Shown here: piece by piece, positions 27,320 to 36,838 of the stretch | Numbering within the stretch: the first letter of the stretch is position 1 | Layout: every line of letters begins with the position of its first letter | Origin: Silene latifolia | Taxonomy: Eukaryota; Streptophyta; Magnoliopsida; Caryophyllales; Caryophyllaceae | Direction: 5' to 3' | Length of the DNA: 64,000 nt | Assembly: GCF_048544455.1 (NCBI RefSeq) | Contig: NC_133532.1 | Location: forward strand, 20,276,948-20,340,947 | Translations under genes and position numbers: made by a program | The notes under the pieces: model-generated | The model's input: the letters and a program-made list of their open reading frames with translations, nothing else | What the model was told of the DNA's origin: nothing | Database searches by the model: none

Positions 27320-28970
27320 TTTTTAGTGTGAGTTTTACAAAATTCCTTAATTGATTAAATTAAAATTGGATATATGTTATTAAGTGTTCTAAGTGCATTG
27401 ACATCATGTTTAGACCAAAAATTGACACCGTATTTGTGAGTCGGTAATCACTCAACCTCATATCTAAATTTACGTTTATTATATGCTACCTTGCGTTTTT
27501 ATTTTCGAGTAATTAAATATGTTCAAGATTGGGCCAACTACCTCACTTACCATATTTATTGGGCCACTTCCTACCTACAACCCACCGTCCAAACTCCCTC
27601 AACCCACCGAAATCTCACAACCCACTTATCCCTTCATCTCCCAAATCCCTCCATTTAACCTACCCTTTAACCCACCATGGTCAAGACGTCATTCAATACC
27701 CCTATACCCATCAAACCCGTGAAAATGACCTCTCACCACTGTCCCAAGCTCCTCCACCGAGACCGTGACTATGAATGTCGATGAGATTGAAGAAACTCCA
27801 ATCGATTTGAATGAGAATCCGACTAAGTCTATCGATTCCGTTCCGATTCCGGCAAGGAAAGCTAAACTAAAGAAAGGAGAAAGCTACTTCATCGTCGCAA
27901 AGGTCTATGTTCTACATATGTATCAAGAGATGATCGGGAAGTTGGTTAGAAAACGGAGATAGATGAAATTAAAAATTGAAGTTGGTTGAAAAAAAAAAAA
28001 AAAAAAAAAACGGGAAGGCAATATGTGAAATGTCAAAGTGATTATTGGAAACGAGATAGATGAAATTGAAAAATGCGACGGTCTTGAGAAAAGAAGGAAA
28101 GCAAAAATTTGGAAGAAATTGAAAGGAAGTCACAGTGTATGCCACTGTTGCTATGCTCAAAGGTCAAGATCAAATTTGTCAAGAATTTTCATGAAATGAG
28201 AGCAACATATAAGAAGTGATGTTCCCCCATCACATGTCGTGTACTAAGGAAAATATGAGAAGTTGATACTCTTTCATCATATGTTGAGAAGGTATATCGA
28301 TGCATACCTTGGTGGTCTCAATATAACAAAATCCAATGCAACAGTTGAGATGACTGTGACTCGGCCCTTCATTGTCAAACCTCCACCTTTTTCAATCCTC
28401 TTCATTATCCTCCAAAATGATGACCAAACTTCCGCACCCTAAATTTGCCCATAATCACACTTGTCTTTTGCCTTACATCTTTTGTCCCACCTTGTTGTGC
28501 CCTACTAAGACTATTTTTCTTTACTTGCTATTTTGATGCTTGGTGGTGTATGTTAAACTTTATTTAGCCGTGGTGAACTTTGATTAACTTATGTTTAATC
28601 CTTGTTTATGTTGACCTTGTTACCTTGTCACGATTACATGTGTCTTTTTGTGTTTTCTTGTGAAATATCTGCACTCTAATGTTTTTTGACATCCCTATCC
28701 GTTTGATGATGTCAAGAGGGGGAAAAGGTAAACTCATGCTCTTAATCTCTTTGCATATTGATTAACTAATGTCTTGTCTAACCTTCTTAGTCTTGAATCT
28801 TGTTTTGGGGCAATGTAAAATGGTCATAGTAATTTGATTCTAGCTTTTGCATTAGGAAAGGTAATATTGTCCCTTCTCTATCATTTGATCTTGCTTGCTT
28901 AAATCTTGAATTAAGGTGTTTACATTGCTTATACATTCGTTTGGGGCTTGTCATCATCAAAGGGGGAATT
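27320..28970 (+). other. Sirevirus 3' spacer with env-like position and polypurine tract
   Basis: This 1.65 kb lies between RNase H and the 3' LTR, where Sireviruses often carry an env-like frame. Only short open frames are seen, such as a 65-codon one at 27765-27962 (DEIEETPIDLNENPTKSID); I cannot identify it as env. A 20-base A run lies near 27991-28010. Two purine tracts occur in the Sirevirus style: AAGAGGGGGAAAAGG near 28712 and AAAGGGGGAATT at 28959-28970 against the LTR. Confidence 0.6.
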
Positions 28971-30528
28971 TGTTGGGTTCCTTATGTTGATGATAACATG
29001 CCCATTTGATTTGTGTCATCTTAGTTTACCTTTTCAGGTTTATTGATCATATCAAGCATGGATTAAGAAGTGTTGAAGTTGTTATTAATCCCATTGTATT
29101 TAGTCATGTGTCATCTAATGTACAAGTGAGAAAGTAGAGTATATTAGAGTAATAGAAACAGTCCAGACGACTGTTGCTTTCACACGCAAACAGCTGTTTG
29201 GATTATGTCACAACTCGAGAAACTTGAAGTCCCTTTTATCTTTCAAAAGCTTTCACGTGACTTTTATTTTCAAAGATAAAAAATCAGATTTTTATTAAGG
29301 AGATGGTATTCATTAAAGAGTGGTTTGAATTATTCAAAATATTTCCTCTTTGTGCAAATTCAATCCCTTGGTTTTTAAGAAAACAAAAGTTCCTTTTTGC
29401 CATATTTGTGTTAACTTGTCTCTTGTGACTTGTCTCACATCCTTTGTTTTCTGATTTTGCATGAACATTTAAGGTTATCTTTCAAACCTTCTTTCTCTAT
29501 TCTCACCTTTGCAAAAGACTCCTCTTTGGTGCAAGTGTTTGGGTGGCTACTATTGCTCCTCACATGCAAAGCCTTTGACCCTTCAAAGCCCTTCAAAACC
29601 CTAGCAATCCCTTCACTCACCTCCTCTATATAAACCGTGTGCCTCTTCCATAAATCCCCAAGACTTTCTGAATTAATTCTTTCATGTTTTGCAAAGTGTT
29701 TTAAAGATTAAAATCGTGTATCTTGCAAAATCCTTTTAAAAGTCTTCAAGTGTCTTTCAGTTTCTACAGTCGTGGCCACTGTTGCTTTTCTATACTAAAC
29801 TCTCTTGCTTAAAAGTGTTGATCTTGTAAAAGTTGTCCACCTCTATTCTTTGTTAAGAATGTGTTAGTGGAAACTTGATCCTTTACATTTTAAGTGTGTT
29901 AGTAGAGTTTAGGACGGAGTAGTCTTTAACTCTTGACAACCGGAGTAGGTTGTGAGTTGTTGAGTTCTAGAACGGAGTAGTTCTTTAACTCTTGGCAATC
30001 GGAGTAGATTGCGAGTTAGCTTGTCTAGAACGGAGTAGTTCTTGTACTAGCTTTGTAACCGGAGTAGGTTGGCGTCTTTTATTACAAGGGTCTTTTAGTT
30101 TTCGGAGTAGATCACTAAAGGAAAGTAATAAAATGGTAGATTGGACGTAGGCACTTGAGTTTCTTGCCGAACCAATTCAAAAATCTCGTGTTCAAGTGCT
30201 TATCTTATTTCCATTTGCCTTTTTACTTTGTTTGTTTGTTTTGTTTCGCTTAAACATAGAAGTGTGATTCATCATCTTGTCGCATTTGGTCTGCAGTAAT
30301 ATTCCACAAACCGAGACAAATAGATACAAATCGAACGATTGTTGCTTTCATACTTCAGCAAACATTCATCGTGATACTTGTTCAATCTTTCAATATTATT
30401 CAAAGTATCCTCTAATCTCTTTTGTTCACTTAACTTACTTTAATCCAATAAAGTTGAAGTTAAAATTTTTAAAAGAGTACCTAATTCACCCCCTCCCCTC
30501 TTAGGTACTTGAATCCATAAACTCAACA
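28971..30528 (+). repeat. Second LTR of the Sirevirus (1558 bp)
   Basis: Same ends as the 5' LTR (TGTTGGG...CTCAACA), preceded directly by the polypurine tract and, unusually, followed directly by a primer-binding site and gag sequence (30531-31094) that appears identical to 21613-22180. Confidence 0.92.
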
Positions 30529-31094
30529 ATTGGTATCAGAGCCTCGTGCTCTTGATCGAGGCTAACCGCCTTAGAGTTTGATTCGTGGGTAATGGATTCC
30601 GAGAAACACTCCAAGATCCCGGTCTTTACCGGTTCGAATTTTGGATGGTGGAAACTCAAAATGGAACATTACATCAAAAGTATCGATTATCAATGTTGGA
30701 ACATCATCCAAAATGGACCTCTTGCCATTGAGGAAACCGATATTCTTAACGGTTTCACCAAGACAAAAGAGGAAAGAAATTACAATGAGAACGACTTCAA
30801 GCTTGCCGAAAAGAATTCCAAAGCAATGTCGATTCTTCAACGTTGTGTTGGTGAGGGGGAAGTTAGTCGAATCTCCGGGTGTCCTACGGCAAAATCTATT
30901 TGGGATTCCCTTGTACTTGCATATGAAGGGACGTCCCAAGTAAGAAAACACCGTATTGATCTTCTCATGCAACAATATGAAATGTTTAGAATGTCAAAGG
31001 ACGAGTCTTTAAATAATTTTTCTTCTCGTTTTTCTTGTATTATTAATGAGCTTCAAAGTCTAGGAAGGAATTTCGAGTCCGAGGACATCATTCG

Positions 31095-31876
31095 GCTCGT
31101 CCTATTATCGCTATCTTACTTCGTTTGATTTATGAGATAAAATTTACCTCTGACTGGTTCCAAAGATCGTTGACAAATTACTTTTACCCTTTAAAAGAAC
31201 ACGCTGCAAACCATCGATTATTAGGTAAGTTTATAGGTTTACTGGTGGATAGTATGTAAAAAAAATAGATTGATGAGTAACTTGTTTGGTTAACCAGTAA
31301 ATTAACGAATCAAACAACGAATAAGTTAACGTCAATACTTAATAGAGTAGGATTATTGTAAACACTAAAATAGTTATTACTTTGGGGGTACACTGCAAAA
31401 AGTTTCAAAAAATACAAATCTTCCACAAAAAAAAGTAAAAAATTCAAAAATACAACGTGAAATATCCATTTTAAAAAACTACTTGTAACCATAAAATGAA
31501 CTAATTTTATAAATTTTCCTACCAATTGTAAAACATCGACGACATTTTAGTAACTATCGACGACGTTTTACAGAAAAAAGACGACACTGCCCCTCACTCT
31601 CTCACTATCACTATCTCACAAACTTACCATTTTCTCTCTAATGCAACTAAAACACAACCCACCTTCAGCTTCCACCACCACAACCCCCTAGCCGGCCCAC
31701 CAAGACGACCACCACCAGCCCTCCGACCGCCGTCCAGACACCATGGTCCATGGATTTATTCTACTTGTATAGTATGAAATAGACATATAAAAACATATAT
31801 GTCTAATTTTTCCAATACAAAAACTTATTTTTTGTCAGAATGTATAGTTGAATAGTGTAGCATTTTGAAGAAAAAA
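31095..31876. other. AT-rich DNA between the truncated Sirevirus and the Helitron
   Basis: No gene is seen. From 31534, CATCGACGAC begins a stretch related, in inverse orientation, to about 36400-36540 (see the putative inverted-repeat element). A short GC-richer part near 31690-31745 (ACCACCACCAGCCCTCCGAC) has no recognisable frame. Confidence 0.4.
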
Positions 31877-32697
31877 CTAGGTTTGTGACCCGTGAAATTC
31901 ACGGGTTTATCTATTTTAGTTTAGATATTTTTATCGTACTGTTAATATTTGTTCGAGCAATTAGTTGTTGATCCATTTAAAAATATGCAGTCTTGAAATA
32001 ATAGAAATTAGTTAGTTAGTACCTTATTTCTTTGACAACTTTGGTTTATTTTTTTAAATCGAATCCTGCAAGTGACAATGTGGTAGCTACTAATTTTGAG
32101 AAACTTGACAACGTTGCAATGACAAAGACGACTCATTATATATACGTGTGTTTTACTCCGCAATATAATAAAGTGAGTTTTTTAAATATTAAAAGTTGAA
32201 ACCATCCATATATTATAAATTCCGTATGGAAAAATCTTCAATGACGCCTTATATGGTTGTAAACTCAATACCTCAGTATAGTCATCTCCAAATTATTTTC
32301 AGACCTCTCCATCAACCCTCCCATATAAATATCTTTGAAGTCTTATCACCACGTGCATGCTTCAAATTTTATTACATCCGAAAAATATTTATTATATCGA
32401 TAGAAAAATATTACATACGATTCAACGGTATGGTCACTATCTACTCCATGTATTACGAATTAAATTTTCATTTCAATTGCTCAATAATCTAAAAAACTAT
32501 ATTCCCTAAATTCGAATGCTAAAAGGTTAATAATTTTTTATAATTTCCTTATTACTATTTCAAGAATTTGCTCCATCTCTTATTATACTTATGTCCACGA
32601 TCTTATATAAAAATAAAAATAGTATTAAAGACAGTAAAATAATCTATTTTGGTTTTGAAAAAAAAAACACATAAACTTAAAAATATACGGATTAGAA

Positions 32698-33520
32698 TTT
32701 GGAAACCATACTATCTAATATTTATATGAAGGTTCACTTTCGCTTCCTTTTAGTACGCTTCCTTTAGTACATGCCTCGATAATAGTTCATATGAAATGAA
32801 AAAGAAAAATATATGTAACAGATGATTATACTGATGAATACAACAATACAAATTCAAATAGGTTGATCGGGAAAGCATAATAGTAAAATTACACAACAAT
32901 ATACGCTTAATAACAAATTTAAAGAAATATTATAAGATCTGTATTTTGAGATCAACGATCATCTAATAATGATAAAAAAAGCATAAACCACTTTAAAAAG
33001 TAAAGTAAATTTTATAGAAAAACAATTAAAAGGTGGGAGTTGGAGAAAACTTAATTGGAAGAGGAAATGACATAACTAAAATGATTAATTATTGTCATGG
33101 TGGTTCAAAAAGTAAATTGTGAAATTTTAAAGATTTTTCATTCAATTATTTGTACTTATTTATTTACCATTAATTATGAGAGTAGTTTTTTTTTTTAGAA
33201 AATTATGAGAGTAAGTTTTATGTATTATTCCTGTTTTGACAAAAAAACATACGTAGTAGAATTTAGAAATCATACTATTTAATATTTACCCGAAGGTTCA
33301 CTTTCGCTTCCTTTTATTATATGCATTGATAATAGTTCATATAAAATGAAAAAGAAAAATATATGTTAGAGATAATTATACTCGTGAATACAAAAATTAC
33401 AAATGCAAATAGGTTGATAACGAAAGTATTATAGTAGAATTACACCGCAATATACGTTTCATAACAAATTAAAAGAAATATTATAAGACTTCTATTTTGA
33501 GATCAACAATCATCTATTAC
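32698..33520. repeat. Two diverged copies of a 270-bp unit
   Basis: About 32698-32970 and about 33258-33520 are direct repeats sharing TTCACTTTCGCTTCCTTTTA, AATAGTTCATAT, AAATAGGTTGATA and TTTTGAGATCAACRATCATC. They are separated by about 290 bp and diverged, so this is an older duplication in the Helitron-like region. Confidence 0.75.
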
Positions 33521-33849
33521 TTATCAGTTTATACCTTACGTTTTTTTACCTTTAATTTTACCTCAGTTTCGTGCCTTTTTTTATTTCTTCCCTCTTCAAA
33601 TTACCCATGTGATGGTTTGCCTTATCTGCATTCATATACGTTTCATGGTTCTTTAAAGTTATATATATAGAAAATACATTGAACAAAAGATAAAACATCA
33701 ACCTGGCAAAAACATGACAAACGAATCAAAACATTGTCACATGTAAGTCACTTAAATTAAACCAACTGGAAAACATGAATTCAAATATAAAGCAAACGAT
33801 TCATAAAACCAACAACATAACAAATTAAAATATACTTTATTGGACACAG

Positions 33850-33850
33850 C

Positions 33851-33927
<77 letters not shown>
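33850..33927. repeat. (CAA)n microsatellite, about 26 units
   Basis: An almost perfect CAA repeat. The long poly-Val and poly-Leu open frames on the opposite strand are products of this repeat, not proteins. Confidence 0.97.
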
Positions 33928-33928
<1 letters not shown>

Positions 33929-34211
33929 AATACTCGACAATAATACTTAATATAATCAAATAAATAAATTAAACCATAAAATATAATCCACAATTTAGAA
34001 ACTCATGACAAATGGTCATATTTTAAATAAATAAAAGTGAATAGAAAATATTATAAGTATTGTAGGTTTTATAGTCATTACACAACCATAAATTCCCATA
34101 TTTTAATTGAACTTTTAATTTATTTTGTGGTATTATTAAATTAGATAATTGATTGCCGAGGACCTCAAGAGATGAATTAAATAGGACAAAATGTGAATGA
34201 AAACTATGGGT

Positions 34212-35540
34212 GTTGAGTAATATAAGGAGTTTTAATAAAATTATTAATTATTATATTACAAAAATTAATTAAATAGGAAAAACTTTTAATTAATTTGGTG
34301 TGTGTTAAGTATTATGAAGAGTTTTAATCAATTTATTACCATGTTTAAATAAAATAAATTAAATAGGAAAATATTAATAATGGTGGGTGTTCAATAATAT
34401 GAAGAGTTTTAATTAATTTATTAACAGGTTTTATTACAAAATTTTTAAAAACAATGAATTAAATAAGAAAATGTTAATAATGGTGAGTGTTTAGTAATAT
34501 GAAGAGGCTTAATTAATTCCTTAACATATTACAAAAATTTTAATTTTAATTATAAATTATGAAATTTATTACCATGTTTTATTACAAAAATTTCAATTAA
34601 AATATCAATATTAATTATAAATTATGAAATTTGATGTAAATTTTTAAGGGTTATATAAATTTTGGAAGACAATATATTTAATATACAAAACTAATTTAAG
34701 AATAATGATAATATCCTTTCATATTATAGATATAAGTGAATTAAATTAATTTATAGATAAATGGTTTAAATTAATGTCACGTAATAATAAATTGATAATA
34801 CATGTTACATTAATTCGATATGTCACATTAAAAATATGCAACATTACATTTAAATATACCACGTCACATTAAATTTGTAATATAAGGAGTTTTAATAAAA
34901 TTATTAACAAATTATATTACAAAAATTAATTAAATAGGAAAAATGTTTAATTAATTAGGTGTGTGTTAAGTATTATGAAGAGTTTTAATCAATTTATTAC
35001 CATGTTTAATTAAAAAAAATTAATTAGGAAAATATTAATATTGGTGGGTGTTCAATAATATGAAGAGTTAGGTTTAATTAATTTATTGACAGGTTTTATT
35101 ACAAAATTTTTAAAAATAATGAATTAAATAAGAAAATGTTAATAATGATGAGTGTTTAGTAATATGAAGAGGTTTAATTAATTCTTTAACATGTTTTATT
35201 ACAAAAAATTCAATTAAAATTTCAGTTATAATTATCAATTATGAAATTTATTAACATGTTTTATTACAAAAAATTCAATTAAAATGTCAATATTAATTAT
35301 AAATTATGAAATTTGATGTAAATTTTTAAGGGTTATATAAATTTTGGAAGACAATATATTTAATATACAAAACTAATTTAAGAATAATGATAATATCCTT
35401 TAATATTATAGAAATAAGTGAATATTTTTAATTTATAGATAAATGATTTAAATTAATGTCATGTAATAATAAACTGATAATCCATGTCGCCTTAAAAATA
35501 TGCAACATCACATTTAAATATGTCACGTCACATTAAATTT
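34212..35540. repeat. Tandem duplication of a 670-bp AT-rich unit
   Basis: Copy A (about 34212-34880) and copy B (about 34882-35540) align end to end, both with TAATATAAGGAGTTTTAATA, GGTGTGTGTTAAGTATTATG and TTTTGGAAGACAATATATTT. Within each copy, words such as GGTGGGTGTTCAATAATATG recur about every 100 bases, so the unit itself grew from a smaller repeat. Confidence 0.8.
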
Positions 35541-35801
35541 TAATCTAGGTGGCTTTTTGGATCCTACGTGGCTTTGTCTACGTGGCGTTTATTTCTCATT
35601 TTAGGGTAACTTTTTAATTATATTTTATAGATGTAATAATAAATTGATAATCCATGTCACCTTAAAAATATGCAACATCACATTTAAATATGCCACGTCA
35701 CATTAAATTTTAATTTAGGTGGCTTTTTGGATCCTACGTGGCTTTGTCTACGTGGCGTTTATTTCTCATTTTAGGGTAGCTTTTTAATTATATTTTATAG
35801 A
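35462..35801. repeat. Tandem duplication of the Helitron 5' terminal 168 bp
   Basis: Two near-identical copies, about 35462-35631 and about 35632-35801, each contain AATATGCAACATCACATTTA, GGATCCTACGTGGCTTTGTC and end AATTATATTTTATAGA. On the minus strand each begins with the same TCTATAAAAT terminus. Confidence 0.8.
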
Positions 35802-35949
35802 AGTTGGATCAAGAACACATAACTCATGAAGAGAATTACGTACATATTTTTATAAGACTAAAAAGTATAAAAAAACACATGTAAATTTGGACGTATGCTG
35901 TAATTGAGTAACCAAGAACACATGTTCATGTGTAAGCATTGTTGGACGT

Positions 35950-36371
35950 ATGTTTCACCCATGGGCCAAACGTTGGGAACCAACGTTTAAGTATGGGGCA
36001 AAGTTGAATTTCAATTTTTTCTCATGGACAAACGTTAATACTCGAGGTTTGGTCCATGGTCGAATGTTGAAATTCAACGTTTTTCCATGGTTAAATGTTG
36101 AGATTCAACATTTGCCCATGGTTAAACGTTGAATCTCAATGTTTCATCCATGGATGATTGTGGAATTTCAACTTTTCGGCCATGGTTCGTTCATTTTTTT
36201 TTAACCGTGTTTAATGCCTATTGCCGATTTTTTTTAATCGTGTTTAATGCCTTTAAATGCCAATTGTTAAATTTCAACTTTTCGGTCCATTCGGGTTCCG
36301 TTTTTAATCGTGTTTAATGCCTTTAAATGCCAATTGTTAAATTTCAACTTTTCGGTCCATTCGGGTTCCGT
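35950..36371. repeat. CCATGG-framed palindromic repeats and a 66-bp tandem duplication
   Basis: About 35950-36185 holds five or six units of roughly 38 bases, each of the form CCATGG-TTAAACGTTGAAATTCAACG, so each unit is itself near-palindromic. About 36236-36371 is a 66-bp unit (from TTTTTAATCGTGTTTAATGC to TTCGGTCCATTCGGGTTCCG) present twice in tandem. Confidence 0.75.
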
Positions 36372-36838
36372 CATGCTAATCGATGGTCTTAAGTTGGTTT
36401 TTTTTTTTAAAAAAATTTAGTTGGTTTTAGTAGAATTTGAGAGAAAATAGTGTAGAGAGAGAAGTAATGTTATTGTGCAAGGGGTATTATTGTCTTTTGG
36501 AATAAAAACGTCGTAGATATTTACTAAAACGTCGTCGATGAAAATCAGCCCTTTTAAGATAGTCTAATTATTGTACATTTGTATATTGTAAGACTGTCTT
36601 ATAAGGAGCAACACTACCAAATTAATCCCTATAACAATTGGGTTATGACTTATGAGTCCAAGACCCCTACTTTGGCAAGATGCTTTTAAAAAGCCCAAAC
36701 TTGAAATAGTAAACACATAGTCCAACTCAAACACAATCGAGTAACAAATAAATACAGCAAGTCCGAGTTTTAGGGTTTCATCATCATTTTACAAATTCAT
36801 CTGAAGAAAAATCAGCCGACATTTGCACAGACAAAAAG

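Larger units (their letters stand above)
20050..31094 (+). mobile_element. Sirevirus-type Copia (Maximus/SIRE) with a partial second unit
   Basis: Order: LTR (20050-21610), primer-binding site, gag (about 21.67-24.0 kb), protease/integrase/reverse transcriptase/RNase H (about 24.0-27.3 kb), a 1.6-kb spacer, polypurine tract, second LTR (28971-30528), then a second primer-binding site and the first 0.5 kb of gag, ending abruptly at 31094. Sirevirus traits are the long LTRs, a large gag with a CCHC knuckle (CFKCGDKTHQIKEC), coiled-coil-like Lys/Glu-rich stretches and the GPKFIWVPK end, and CATCATCAAAGGGGGAATT before the 3' LTR. Integrase shows HKRFGHVSTKTL and DDYSRFVW; reverse transcriptase shows YVDDI; RNase H shows DADYAGC. 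The coding region carries about three breaks. LTRs agree closely, so the element is young. TG...CA ends are clear, but no matching target duplication is visible because the right end is truncated. Confidence 0.9.
31877..35801 (-). mobile_element. Probable non-autonomous Helitron
   Basis: Read on the minus strand, it starts TCTATAAAATATAATTAAAAAG (right side, 35801), followed by CCACGTAGACAAAGCCACGT, and ends with a hairpin (ACCCGTGAATTTCACGGGT) nine bases before CTAG (31877), with T as the next base. TC start, CTAG end with a nearby GC-richer hairpin, and no target duplication are Helitron traits. The 5' flank is T rather than the preferred A. No Rep/helicase is encoded. The interior is AT-rich and contains large tandem duplications, so length is inflated relative to the original element. 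Confidence 0.45.
31534..36540. mobile_element. Putative 5-kb element with degenerate long inverted ends
   Basis: The left end (from CATCGACGAC at 31534 through about 31680) aligns with the reverse complement of about 36405-36540, ending GTCGTCGATG. Shared words include the GTCGTCGATG terminus, TTTACTAAAA-like and GAGAGAAAAT blocks. Long inverted ends suggest a Mutator-like element, but no 9-bp duplication is found at these limits and no transposase is visible. The Helitron-like element and several duplications lie inside. Confidence 0.35.

Noticed and set aside
27519-27962. Short frames in the Sirevirus 3' spacer as host genes
   Set aside because: They lie inside the retroelement between RNase H and the polypurine tract, so they belong to the fossil, and none has a known domain.
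33752-33993. Poly-Val and poly-Leu open frames on the minus strand
   Set aside because: They are translations of the (CAA)n microsatellite, with no gene context.
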